DNA of 64,000 nucleotides. It comes from an uncultured Collinsella sp. (GTDB taxonomy: Bacteria > Actinomycetota > Coriobacteriia > Coriobacteriales > Coriobacteriaceae). Where the stretch lies: positions 124,001 through 188,000 of the forward strand of contig CAKUEW010000001.1 of NCBI GenBank assembly GCA_934646815.1, in the 5' to 3' direction. Below are positions 23,522 to 31,864 of the stretch, piece by piece; the first letter of the stretch is position 1, and the number at the start of each line of letters is the position of its first letter. Both the position numbers and the translations under genes were made by a program. The notes under the pieces are model-generated. The model searched no databases. It saw only the letters and a list, made by a program, of their open reading frames with translations, and was not told where the DNA came from.

Positions 23522-24545
23522 AGTCATTACATTCGGTATTCCCTCGTACAACGCCGCCAAGGACATGGACCATTGCATCACCTCCATCTTGGAGGGGAGC
23601 AATTACGCTACCGATATCGAGATCATCATTGTTGACGATGGCTCCAAGGACGAGACGGCTGCCAAGGCGGATGAGTGGGAGGCTCGCTATCCCGGCATTA
23701 TTCGCGCCGTGCACCAGGAGAATGGCGGCCACGGCATCGCCGTCCTTTCGGGTCTGCGCGAGGCTCGGGGCACCTACTACAAGGTTGTCGACTCGGATGA
23801 CTGGCTCGATGGCGACGCGCTTTCGATTATGCTGTCGCTGCTGCGTGGGTTTGAGGAGCGCGACCAGCGCGTAGACCTGTTTATCTCGAACTACGTATAC
23901 GAGAAGGTATACGAGGGCACGCATACCGCCATTGGCTATAAGTTTGCCCTGCCACGCAAGAAGATCTTTACGTGGGACAAGATCGGGCATTTCCGCCTGG
24001 ATCAGAACCTGCTTATGCACAGCCTGTGCTATCGCACGGACGTACTGCGCGAGTCCAACCTGCCGATGCCGGCGCACACCTTCTACGTGGATAACATCTA
24101 CGCCTACGTGCCGCTGCCGCGTTGCAAGACCATGTACTATGCCGATATTGACCTCTACCGCTACTTTATCGGTCGCGAGGGCCAGAGCGTTAACGAGGCC
24201 ACGATGGTCAAGCGCCTGGACCAGCAGTTCCGCGTGACGCGCATCATGATGGAGTCGTTCCATCTGTACCAGGATGTTAAGTCTTCGCGTCTGCGCTCGT
24301 ACATGATGGGCTACTTCACCATGATGATGGCGATCTGCTCGGTGCTCACCAAGCTTTCCGATGAGGAGTGCGCCGACGAACGCCTGACGACGCTGTGGAA
24401 GGACCTGAAAGAGTACGACGAGCGCATGTACCGTCGCGCCCGCTACGGCGTGGTCGGCTTCTTTACCAACCTGCACGGACGGGCAGGAGACAAAACCACA
24501 CTCGGCCTATACCGTCTTGCCTCAAAGATCTTCAAATTCAACTAG
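23514..24545 (+). CDS. Family 2 glycosyltransferase
   Basis: A 343-residue GT-A glycosyltransferase. It begins ITFGIPSYNAAKDMDHCI, with DDGSKDET at about residues 42-49 and the metal-binding DSDDW near residue 94. The C-terminal half has no predicted membrane span, so it acts in the cytoplasm on a lipid or peptide-linked acceptor. The ATG at 23514 lies within the glf stop region (ATGCATAA), so it is coupled to glf; an ATG at 23496 is possible. Use of UDP-galactofuranose is a reasonable guess from that coupling. The acceptor is unknown. Confidence 0.88.
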   Translation: MHKVITFGIPSYNAAKDMDHCITSILEGSNYATDIEIIIVDDGSKDETAAKADEWEARYPGIIRAVHQENGGHGIAVLSGLREARGTYYKVVDSDDWLDGDALSIMLSLLRGFEERDQRVDLFISNYVYEKVYEGTHTAIGYKFALPRKKIFTWDKIGHFRLDQNLLMHSLCYRTDVLRESNLPMPAHTFYVDNIYAYVPLPRCKTMYYADIDLYRYFIGREGQSVNEATMVKRLDQQFRVTRIMMESFHLYQDVKSSRLRSYMMGYFTMMMAICSVLTKLSDEECADERLTTLWKDLKEYDERMYRRARYGVVGFFTNLHGRAGDKTTLGLYRLASKIFKFN

Positions 24546-24577
24546 CTGCTGAGTAATCGCTGCTGATAGGTTGTCTG

Positions 24578-24687
24578 GGCCCCTTGGCCTTTAGTTTGCT
24601 ACTGCGAACAGTCCTGCTCGCACGGAAAGCACATTAAGTGCTTTCCGGCTCGTGCGGAACTTGTATCAAACTAAAGGCCAAGGGGCC
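24578..24687. repeat. Long palindrome, family B, copy 1 (21-bp perfect arms)
   Basis: Arms at 24578-24598 (GGCCCCTTGGCCTTTAGTTTG, broken here as GGCCCCTTGG then CCTTTAGTTTG) and 24667-24687 are perfectly complementary. The ~65-base core, read on the minus strand, contains GTTCCGCACGAGCC, GGAAAGCACTTAATGTGC and CGTGCGAGCAGGACT, and matches the core of the element at 24782. It lies just past the glycosyltransferase stop in a 372-bp convergent gap. Confidence 0.85.
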
Positions 24688-24781
24688 TCTGCTATAAGAA
24701 TCGATTGCCAGTCCGTCTGAATTTGAAGATCTTCGACGCGCGGTACACAGGGGCCTGGGCTGAAAAGAATCTGGTTGGTAG

Positions 24782-24904
24782 GTTGCCCGGTGGGGCTTGG
24801 TTGTGTTTGTCGCGAGTTCCGCACGAGCCGAAGAGCACTTAATGTGCTCTTCGTGCGAGCCAGGACTCTAGAGCAGCAAACATAACCAAGCCCCGCCGGG
24901 CAAC
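24782..24904. repeat. Long palindrome, family B, copy 2 (28-bp arms)
   Basis: Arms at 24782-24809 and 24877-24904 match over 26 of 28 positions; both differences can still pair as G-U in RNA. The core carries GAGTTCCGCACGAGCCG, GAGCACTTAATGTGCTC and CGTGCGAGC in the orientation opposite to copy 1. The arms are unrelated in sequence to those of copy 1. It ends 14 bp after the P1 peptidase stop. The ~95 bases between the two copies show nothing identifiable. Confidence 0.85.
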
Positions 24905-24917
24905 CGGACAGGTTGAT

Positions 24918-25919
24918 TTACTTCGCCGCGCCGGGGATGCCGTGGGAGGTTTTGGCGGTTTTGGCTCCGTTTACGATGGCGGTCTGTAGGGCCCTTACGG
25001 CGAGCATGCCCAACAGGTCCAAGGGAACGGCGGCGCTTGCCTGGGTGCCCAGCTTGCCGCTGGCGAGGGTGTAGATGGTGTCGCCGTCGTTGGTGGTGTG
25101 CGTGGGGCGGATGGCGTGCGCATAGGCGTCTGCGGCCATCTGGGAGACCTTGGTGGCCTGGGCCTTGGTGAGCTCAACGTTGGTGACGATGCAGCTGATG
25201 GTGGTGTTGGTGCGGTCGAGCGGCATCTGCATAGAGCCGGCGGCGGCAAAGGCAGCGAGCTCCATGTCGACGATCTGGTCGCTATCGGCTGCGGCGCGCA
25301 TGCCGGCGACCCACTCGCCGGTGAAGGGGTCGATCACGTTGCCGCAGGCGTTGACCGAGACCACGGCGCCCACCTTGACGGGGCCGAGCGCCACGGCGGC
25401 GGCGCCAAGGCCTGCCTTCATGCAGGTGGCAGGGCCCATGAGCTTGCCCACGGTGGCACCGGTGCCGGCGCCTACATTGCCCTGCTCGAGCGTGGTGGGG
25501 GTGTTGTCGAGTGCCTCGCGCACGGCGGAGATGCCAGCCTCAATGTCGGGGCGCACGGTGGGGTCGCCAAAGGCGAGGTCGAAGATGCAGCTGGAGCACA
25601 CGATGGGCACCTGCGTGGGGCCGACGGGCAGGCCGATGCCGCGGCTCTCGAGCTCGCGGGCGACGCCGCTTGCAGCCTCCAGGCCAAAGGCCGAACCGCC
25701 CGAAAGGCAGACGGCGTGGACCTTGTCGACGGTGTTCTCGGGACGCAGCAGGTCGGTCTCGCGCGAAGCCGGAGCGCCGCCGCGCACATCCACACCGCCA
25801 GTGGCGCCCTCGGGTGCCACGATTACAGTGCAGCCGGTGCCGGCCTCCTCGTCCGTATAGTTGCCATAGCAAAAACCATCGACATCGCAAACGTCGATGG
25901 CCTCGAGCAGTGTGTCCAT
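24918..25919 (-). CDS. P1 family peptidase (DmpA/BapA-type aminopeptidase)
   Basis: A 333-residue Ntn-type hydrolase of peptidase family S58/P1, which self-cleaves to give alpha and beta chains and acts as aminopeptidase or amidase. Recognisable parts are the start FCYGNYTD, the glycine-rich LSGGSAFGLEAASGV (about residue 93), QGNVGAGTGATVGK (about 146) and VGAVVSVNACG (about 182). The chain break is expected at NTTISCIVTN (about 239-248), where the new N-terminal nucleophile would be exposed. No signal peptide, so cytoplasmic. It is codirectional with maf but separated by a terminator. Confidence 0.88.
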   Translation of the reverse strand: MDTLLEAIDVCDVDGFCYGNYTDEEAGTGCTVIVAPEGATGGVDVRGGAPASRETDLLRPENTVDKVHAVCLSGGSAFGLEAASGVARELESRGIGLPVGPTQVPIVCSSCIFDLAFGDPTVRPDIEAGISAVREALDNTPTTLEQGNVGAGTGATVGKLMGPATCMKAGLGAAAVALGPVKVGAVVSVNACGNVIDPFTGEWVAGMRAAADSDQIVDMELAAFAAAGSMQMPLDRTNTTISCIVTNVELTKAQATKVSQMAADAYAHAIRPTHTTNDGDTIYTLASGKLGTQASAAVPLDLLGMLAVRALQTAIVNGAKTAKTSHGIPGAAK

Positions 25920-25990
25920 GTTTTAACTCCTATCGGTTTTCCGCCGGGCCTTTTGCCCGGTCGGGATCCGTACGGTACGGCAAAATTGTA

Positions 25991-26013
25991 GGCGCTGGGG
26001 GATACCCAGCGCC
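25991..26013 (-). terminator. Terminator after maf
   Basis: Perfect arms GGCGCTGG and CCAGCGCC; on the minus strand it is followed by TACAATTTTG. It lies 8 bp past the maf stop. A second, smaller hairpin (CGGGC/GCCCG) is at about 25943-25959 near the P1 peptidase start. Confidence 0.7.
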
Positions 26014-26021
26014 AGATGTAA

Positions 26022-26603
26022 TTACGAGAGTTTTTGAATCGCGCGCGCGACGCGGGCGATGGGCAGACCCACCACGTTATAGAAGTCGCCCGAAATATCG
26101 TGCACGAGCATGCGCCCGCCAACGCCTTGTATGCCGTAGGCGCCGGCCTTGTCCATGGGCTCGCCCGAGGCAACGTAGCGCTCAATCTGTTCGTCGGTGA
26201 GCTCGTAGAACGTCACGTCGGTTACATCGACAAACGATAGGCTCTCGGCCGCATGCGGGGCAACAGTGTCGCCGGCCTTAACGATGCAGACGCCGGTTGC
26301 GACCTGGTGCGTGCGCCCCGAAAGCTCGCGGAGCATGGTGCGTGCTTCGTCTTCGTTCGCAGGCTTGCCCAAAATCTTGTCGTCAAAAGTGACGATGGTG
26401 TCCGCCGCGACGGTCAACTCGCCGGGTTCTGCGTGCTCGGCTGCGACGGCGGCTGCCTTGGCGCGCGCCAAGCGCTCCACGAGCGTGAGCGGGGGCTCGC
26501 CATCAAAGGGCGTCTCGTCGATATCGGCCGGAATGACGCGAATGTCGTAGCCTGCCTCGCGCATGAGCTCAATGCGGCGCGGCGATTGCGAAGCCAAAAT
26601 CAT
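26022..26603 (-). CDS. maf: Maf-like nucleoside triphosphate pyrophosphatase
   Basis: A 193-residue Maf protein that hydrolyses non-standard or canonical nucleoside triphosphates to monophosphates and is linked to septum formation control. The start MILASQSPRRIEL is the family signature; ADTIV near residue 68 carries the catalytic acid and GKP follows. A further motif is AYGIQG (about residue 155). Its ATG overlaps the stop of the upstream DJ-1-type gene (ATGA), so the two are coupled. The length is standard. Confidence 0.95.
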   Translation of the reverse strand: MILASQSPRRIELMREAGYDIRVIPADIDETPFDGEPPLTLVERLARAKAAAVAAEHAEPGELTVAADTIVTFDDKILGKPANEDEARTMLRELSGRTHQVATGVCIVKAGDTVAPHAAESLSFVDVTDVTFYELTDEQIERYVASGEPMDKAGAYGIQGVGGRMLVHDISGDFYNVVGLPIARVARAIQKLS

Positions 26604-27142
26604 AGTTGGATGCCCTCGGCGACCTTCTCGACAGCCTTGTCGCCAGCGAGCGTGCGGAGCAGCTCGAGCGCAAAGGGGAGCGACTGTGCCATACCGCTGG
26701 CGGTGATGATGTTGCCGTCGTGCGTGACTTTCTCGCCGGTATAGGCGCCCTCGGGGAAGCTCTTCTCAAAGCCGGGGAAGCATGTGGCATGGCGTCCCTC
26801 GAGCAGGTCGAGCTCGCCCAGGATAAACGGAGCGGCGCAGATGGCGGCGACATGCTTGGCCGCGGCAAATTCGCAGACCACGTCACAGACGCGCTGGTCG
26901 GCGCGAAGGTTGGTGGCGCCGGGCAGACCGCCGGGCAGCACGACGCAGTCGTACTCGTCAAAGTTGATCTCGTCAAAGAGCGCGTCGCAGGTCACGGGGA
27001 TCTGCAGCGAGCTCACGACCTCGCGCGTGGGCATGACCGAGACGAGCGTGGCGCGCACGCCGCCGCGACGCATGACGTCGACCATGGTCAGGCATTCAAT
27101 AGTTTCAAAGCCATCGGCGGCAAGAACGGCAACGCTGGGCAT
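26600..27142 (-). CDS. DJ-1/PfpI family protein
   Basis: A 180-residue class I glutamine amidotransferase-like protein of the DJ-1/PfpI/ThiJ group. The nucleophile elbow is AAICAAPFIL, with Cys near residue 103, and the conserved acid is in the ADGFETIE start segment, as in DJ-1 proteins (deglycase or chaperone-like roles are reported for the family). The ATG at 27142 is selected for its GAAAGGAA ribosome site; longer frames to 27157 or 27208 are not supported. It is coupled to maf by a 4-bp overlap. The specific activity is unknown. Confidence 0.9.
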   Translation of the reverse strand: MPSVAVLAADGFETIECLTMVDVMRRGGVRATLVSVMPTREVVSSLQIPVTCDALFDEINFDEYDCVVLPGGLPGATNLRADQRVCDVVCEFAAAKHVAAICAAPFILGELDLLEGRHATCFPGFEKSFPEGAYTGEKVTHDGNIITASGMAQSLPFALELLRTLAGDKAVEKVAEGIQL

Positions 27143-27214
27143 AAGGGTTCCTTTCATAGGGCGGCATACAATTAGCCGTCTTATACCCCGAAGACCCCCA
27201 CTTGCCACGCTCTT

Positions 27215-27299
27215 GGGCAGTCTTTTTGGGACGGGGCTCTTTTAACTGTTGCCAAACGTCTATAACAAGTTAAATAAACCCGTCCCAAAAAGACTGCCC
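27215..27299. repeat. Long palindrome, family A (21-bp perfect arms)
   Basis: Arms at 27215-27235 and 27279-27299, containing CAGTCTTTTTGGGACGGG and its complement, enclose a 43-base AT-rich loop. The arm shares AGTCTTTTTGGGACGGG with the element at 12485. It lies between two minus-strand genes, 18 bp past the methyltransferase stop. Confidence 0.85.
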
Positions 27300-27317
27300 G
27301 GAGCAATGATTAGGTGA

Positions 27318-28631
27318 TTAGTTGCGCTTGAGGTGGACGACGGTTTCGCAGTGGAAGGTTTGCGGGAACAGGTCGACCGGCGTGATCTTGACGGAGGAGA
27401 AGGTGCCCTCCTCGACAAAGCGCTTGAGGTCGCGCGCCAGGGTGGCAGGGTCGCAGCTTACGTAGGCTACGTCGCGGGCGCTTGTGCTAGCGATAAGGTC
27501 GATCGCCTCGGGGGCGAGGCCTGCACGCGGCGGGTCGACCACCAAAACGTCGGCATCCTGATCGGGGAACTCGCGCACCGCGTCGCCGCCGATGACGTCG
27601 ACGTTATCGAGCTTGTTAATCTCTAGGTTACGGCGTAGGTCGCGCACGGCCGGGCCATAAGCCTCGACGGCGGCGACAAAATCGCAGCGGCGGGCGAGCG
27701 GCAGGGTAAAGGTGCCGGCACCGCAGTACAGGTCCACGGCCAACTCGTCTTCCTGCGGGTCGAGGGCGTCCATGACCAGTTCGATCAGAATCTCGGCGCC
27801 CTTGGTGTTGACCTGGAAAAACGACGGGGCGGACAAGCGCATCGTGCCATCGGCGATATTCTCGGTCCACGAGCCCTCGCCGGCGAGCATCTCGACCTTG
27901 GAGACGCGGCGGGCCTTCTTCTCGCCCTTGCTCATCACGCGCACCACGCTCGTGGGGTGGGCGGCATCTGCCAGCACGCGGGAAACCTGCGCACGCGGGA
28001 AGGAACCCGTGGGCGTCCAAAGTGCGACCTCGAGTGCCTTAGTGCGGCGCGAGGCGCGAATGCCCACACGCTCAAGACCCAGGTCGTGGCTGCCGCTCAG
28101 GTAGTTGAGTGCGCCGACGACTGACTTGAGCGCCTTCGGGAAGCGCTTATCGAACAGCGGGCACGCATCGACGGTCACGATCTTGCTGGGGTCGACACCG
28201 TGCATGCCAAGACGCACGCGACCGTTGGCCACGGTCGGCTCCAGCTCGATCTTGTTGCGGTAGCCCCAGTCGTCCTTGGTATGGCGGATGGGCTGCACCA
28301 GCTCATCGACCTGCTCGGAGGTGAACTTGCCGATGCGCTCGAGCGTGGAGCGCAGGTTTTGCTCCTTGGCGGCAAGCTGGACGGTGCGCGAGAGATTGCC
28401 CCACGAGCAGCCACCGCAGATGGCCACGAAGGGGCAGGGAGGCTGAATGCGGTCGGGGCTCGGCTCCAGAATCTCGGTGGTGCGGGCGCGCATAAGCGAC
28501 TTGCCGTCCTGCACGATCTCGGCCTCGACGGTGTCGCCCGCCACGGCACCCTGCACAAAAACAGCCTTGCCGTTGTCGGCATGTGCCAGACCGTCGGCGC
28601 CGTACGTCATCGATTCTATAGTGAGCTTCAT
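27318..28631 (-). CDS. 23S rRNA (uracil-C5) methyltransferase, RlmD/RumA-type
   Basis: A 437-residue RNA m5U methyltransferase of the TrmA/RlmC/RlmD family. Residues 1-55 form a TRAM RNA-binding domain. A [4Fe-4S] cluster motif CPFVAICGGCSW follows at about 73-84 with a further Cys near 150. The SAM-binding part has VDLYCGAGTFTLPLA, VVDPPRAGL, and the catalytic loop VSCDPATLARD near the C-terminus. The iron-sulfur cluster points to RlmD-like enzymes rather than TrmA, but RlmD and RlmC roles are not separable by eye. The start at 28631 fits the TRAM domain; a longer frame is unlikely. Confidence 0.88.
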   Translation of the reverse strand: MKLTIESMTYGADGLAHADNGKAVFVQGAVAGDTVEAEIVQDGKSLMRARTTEILEPSPDRIQPPCPFVAICGGCSWGNLSRTVQLAAKEQNLRSTLERIGKFTSEQVDELVQPIRHTKDDWGYRNKIELEPTVANGRVRLGMHGVDPSKIVTVDACPLFDKRFPKALKSVVGALNYLSGSHDLGLERVGIRASRRTKALEVALWTPTGSFPRAQVSRVLADAAHPTSVVRVMSKGEKKARRVSKVEMLAGEGSWTENIADGTMRLSAPSFFQVNTKGAEILIELVMDALDPQEDELAVDLYCGAGTFTLPLARRCDFVAAVEAYGPAVRDLRRNLEINKLDNVDVIGGDAVREFPDQDADVLVVDPPRAGLAPEAIDLIASTSARDVAYVSCDPATLARDLKRFVEEGTFSSVKITPVDLFPQTFHCETVVHLKRN

Positions 28632-28680
28632 ATTCCTGCCTGTCGTTCGCGGTGTTGTCCGCAACCATGGTAGCAGGGAA

Positions 28681-28722
28681 AAGCGCCCCGTATCTAAGGC
28701 ATTCCTTAAATACGGGGCGCTT
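28681..28722 (-). terminator. Terminator of ppk
   Basis: Perfect 13-bp arms AAGCGCCCCGTAT and ATACGGGGCGCTT, with an inner AAGG/CCTT pairing, end in TTTT on the minus strand. It lies 10 bp past the ppk stop. Confidence 0.88.
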
Positions 28723-28732
28723 CTAAAAACGT

Positions 28733-31312
28733 CTATTTCGTCTTACCGGTGATGAGCGTCTTAAGGCCCAAGCCAATCAGGCCCAGACCCATGCGCACGC
28801 GACCGGGGCGATGGCGCTCGATGGCCTTGGTCTTACCAGCGGACTGCTCGCGACGGGGGTTCTCCTGAGGCTCGGGCTTGGCCGCCTGCGGCTGAGGCTC
28901 AGGCGCAGGCGCAGGCGCGGTCTCGGGCTCCAGCTGAAGCTCGATAACGGTCGCCTGGACCTTCTGGACCTCGGGCGCAGCCGGCTGCGGCTCAGATGCG
29001 GGGGCCGGTGCGGGCTTTACTTCAACGACAGGCTCCTGAGCCGCCTCGGCCGTGGGCTCGGGTGCGGTCTCAGCAGCGGGCTCAACAGCGGGGTTGGTTT
29101 CGGCAACGGGCTCAGCGATCGGCTCAGAGTCGTGCTGAATTGCCTTTTCTGCCGCACGCTCCTTCTCCTGCGCGCGCTGTTCCGCCGCAGCCTTGGCGTT
29201 GCGATAGGCGCGCTCCAGCAGGGCCTCCTGCGAGTTGAAGGGCTTCTCGCCCTCATGGCGCTCGACGGGAACCCAGGTGCCGTCGCTCGTCAGGCTGCGG
29301 GCCTTTACGTTGTCGCGCAGCTGCATGCCCATGTACTCGTGCACCAGGGCGCGGCAGGTGGGGTCGAGCACGGGGAAGGCAATCTCCACGCGGTGCTCGG
29401 TGTTGCGCGTCATCATGTCGGCGGAGCTCAAATAGATCATGTCCGAGTCCACGCCAAAGGCATAGACGCGCGCGTGCTCCAAAAAGCGTCCGACGATGGA
29501 ACGCACGTGCACGTTCTCGGTCTTGCCGGCAACGCCGGGCTTAAGGCACGAGATACCGCGGATGATCATGTCCACGCGCACACCGGCGCACGACGCCTCG
29601 GCGATCTTGTCGATGACCTCGCGATCGGTGAGCGAGTTGAGCTTAAAGAACACGCGGGCCGGCTCGCCGGCAAGGGCGCGCTGAATCTCGCGGTCCAGTC
29701 CGCGCATGATGAGCGGCTTGAGGCCCACAGGCGCCACGCCCAAGAAGCGGTAATCGCCGCGCAGGTTGCCCAGCGACAGGTTGCGGAAGAACAGGTTGGC
29801 GTCCTCGCCGATACCGGGATGGGCGGTCATGAGCATAAAGTCGCTGTAGAGCTTGGCCGTCTTCTCGTTAAAGTTGCCGGTGCCCAACAGTGTGAGGCGG
29901 GTGAGTGCCATGCCCTCTCGATAGGTGAGCTGGCAGATCTTGGAATGGCACTTAAAGCCCTCGGAGCCGTAGATAACGGTGCAGCCGGCCTCTTCCAGGC
30001 GCTCGGCCCACTCAATGTTGTTCTGCTCGTCAAAGCGGGCACGGAGCTCCATAAGCACCGTGACCTCTTTGCCGTTCTCGGCAGCGTCGATCAGCGACTC
30101 GCACAAGCGGCTTTGCTTGGCCACGCGGTAGAGCGTGATACGCAGCGAGATGCACTCGGGGTCGTAGGCGGCCTCGTGCACCAGGTCCAAGAACGGGTTC
30201 ATGGCCTCATAGGGGTAAAAGAGCAGCTTGTCGCCCTCCAGCACCTGCTCGCGGATGGAGCGAGTCATATCGATGGTGGGGTTGGGCTGCGGTTTGAACG
30301 GCGTAAAGAGCAACTCGTTGCGCAGATGCTCGGGAATCTTTCCCTCAATGCCAAAGACATAGCCCAGGTTAAGCGGAATGTCGCAGGTAAAGACCGAGCG
30401 ACGCGAAAGTTCCAGCGCCTTGCGGATGGTCTTGAGCGTCTCCTTCTCGAGCGTGCCCGACACGGCGAGCACCACCGGCTGCAGGCGCAGACGTTTCTTG
30501 AGGATGCGCTTCATGTGCTGGCGGTAGTCCTCTTCTTCCTCGACGCCCTCGCCGTCCGGGTCGATATCGGCGTTGCGCGTCACGCGGATGAGCGCGCGGT
30601 CGAGCGGCTTGTAGGAGCCAAAGCAGCTATCCAGGCAGGCGAGGATGACGTCCTCGAGCAGGATGTAGGAGTAGGTGCCGGTGGGCGAGGGGATCTCGAC
30701 CACGCGGTTCATCGAGGCGGGAATTTCGATAAGGCCCAGCAGGCTCTCCTCGTCGGTGACGCCGTCGAGGCCGCAGGCCAGGTAGAGTGCGCCGTTGCGC
30801 AGGTTGGGAAAGGGGTGGCGCGGGTCGATCACGAGCGGCGAGATGACCGGCGACACGTAGGCCTGGAAGTAGCGGGTGACAAAGGTGCGCTCCTCGGGCG
30901 TGAGGGAATCGACGCGCGCGCGGTGCACGCCCAGGGTGTCGAGCTTGCCCTCGATATCCTTAAAAATCGTCTCCCAGCGAAGGAGCAGCTCCGGCATCTC
31001 GGCAACAACGGCTTCAACTTGCTCGGAGGCTGTCATATTGCTCTTGTTGTCGACCGGCTGCTTCTTAAGCTCTGCCAGGTCGGACAGGCCGCCTACGCGC
31101 ACCATAAGGAACTCGTCGAGGTTCGACTCAAAGATCGAGACGAACTTAAGGCGCTCGAACAGCGGCACGGTCTCGTCGAATGCCTCGTCGAGTACGCGGT
31201 TGTCAAAACGGAGCCAGCTGAGCTCGCGGTTTTGGGTGTACGAATAGTCGCGCGGCTTTTTGCGCTGCTCTGCGGCGATTTGCTTCTTTTCGATTTTGCT
31301 CGGCATATGCAT
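28733..31312 (-). CDS. ppk1: Polyphosphate kinase 1 with a long Pro/Ala/Glu-rich C-terminal tail
   Basis: An 859-residue protein that reversibly builds polyphosphate from ATP. The N-terminal domain begins with NRELSWLRFDNRVLDEA. The catalytic domain has YGSEGFKCHSKICQL, with the histidine that is phosphorylated, and the second conserved histidine in GRFLEHARVYAFG. The kinase core ends near residue 700, the normal family length. After that come a charged helix and about 110 residues of E-P-A repeats, then a basic stretch and an amphipathic end (GLGLIGLGLKTLITGKTK). The tail is unusual and could anchor the enzyme to the membrane or to polyphosphate granules. An ATG at 31306 is an alternative start. 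Confidence 0.93.
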   Translation of the reverse strand: MHMPSKIEKKQIAAEQRKKPRDYSYTQNRELSWLRFDNRVLDEAFDETVPLFERLKFVSIFESNLDEFLMVRVGGLSDLAELKKQPVDNKSNMTASEQVEAVVAEMPELLLRWETIFKDIEGKLDTLGVHRARVDSLTPEERTFVTRYFQAYVSPVISPLVIDPRHPFPNLRNGALYLACGLDGVTDEESLLGLIEIPASMNRVVEIPSPTGTYSYILLEDVILACLDSCFGSYKPLDRALIRVTRNADIDPDGEGVEEEEDYRQHMKRILKKRLRLQPVVLAVSGTLEKETLKTIRKALELSRRSVFTCDIPLNLGYVFGIEGKIPEHLRNELLFTPFKPQPNPTIDMTRSIREQVLEGDKLLFYPYEAMNPFLDLVHEAAYDPECISLRITLYRVAKQSRLCESLIDAAENGKEVTVLMELRARFDEQNNIEWAERLEEAGCTVIYGSEGFKCHSKICQLTYREGMALTRLTLLGTGNFNEKTAKLYSDFMLMTAHPGIGEDANLFFRNLSLGNLRGDYRFLGVAPVGLKPLIMRGLDREIQRALAGEPARVFFKLNSLTDREVIDKIAEASCAGVRVDMIIRGISCLKPGVAGKTENVHVRSIVGRFLEHARVYAFGVDSDMIYLSSADMMTRNTEHRVEIAFPVLDPTCRALVHEYMGMQLRDNVKARSLTSDGTWVPVERHEGEKPFNSQEALLERAYRNAKAAAEQRAQEKERAAEKAIQHDSEPIAEPVAETNPAVEPAAETAPEPTAEAAQEPVVEVKPAPAPASEPQPAAPEVQKVQATVIELQLEPETAPAPAPEPQPQAAKPEPQENPRREQSAGKTKAIERHRPGRVRMGLGLIGLGLKTLITGKTK

Positions 31313-31864
31313 CTGTCCGTTCAGTCCCTTTGGGGGACGCTTGCTTTGACCGTATTCACTATTGTCTCAATTTAGTCGACCTCTGGCACGGACGTATCGC
31401 GTGAACGGTATCTTTACCTACTTCTTACGCTCGCAAGGCATAGGACTGACACCTCGCCCGTTGGGTAAGCAGCCCATATTCTCACCGGACTGGTGAGAAA
31501 CTATGAATAAGAATAAGAGCTGGCTGAATATAATCGAATCTATATCGAATCGTGGATAAGCGTTAGTTATATACAGGAAATCGTTTTAGATATGCAAATA
31601 TCAATCGTGAAATTCCTTGTCTGATTACCAGCAATTATTAGGAAAAAAGAACGTTTACCTTTGAATTTCTACTTTATGGAACCGAAGTGCATCATGGGGG
31701 AATCATATGCGATATACCGTTCATCGAACTTTGCTGACCGTTCGGGGGCGAGCTGGAATTACGAATGGAATTTGGATATAACTAGAGCTGTCAGCAAGCA
31801 GTGCCCCATACGGAGGGGCGCTGATAGATTCGGCCAGTAAGGCCCGAAAGAAAGGTAGGAGGCC
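31313..31864 (+). promoter_or_regulatory. Regulatory region and leader of the first arcA
   Basis: A 552-bp gene-free stretch. From about 31496 it is AT-rich with several ATGAATA and CGAAT half-sites (31501-31555), resembling arginine-repressor-type boxes but without a perfect one. From 31711 it matches the leader of the second arcA: CCGTTC, then CCGTTCGGGGGC, a promoter-like TTTGGATATAA (31776-31786), a nested hairpin TCAGC...GCCCC...GGGGC...GCTGA and the ribosome site AAAGGTAGGAGG. The first 180 bases hold the ppk promoter side and nothing else I can name. Confidence 0.55.

Noticed and set aside
31313-31700. Search for a small gene in the AT-rich gap before arcA
   Set aside because: Only short frames without ribosome sites were found.
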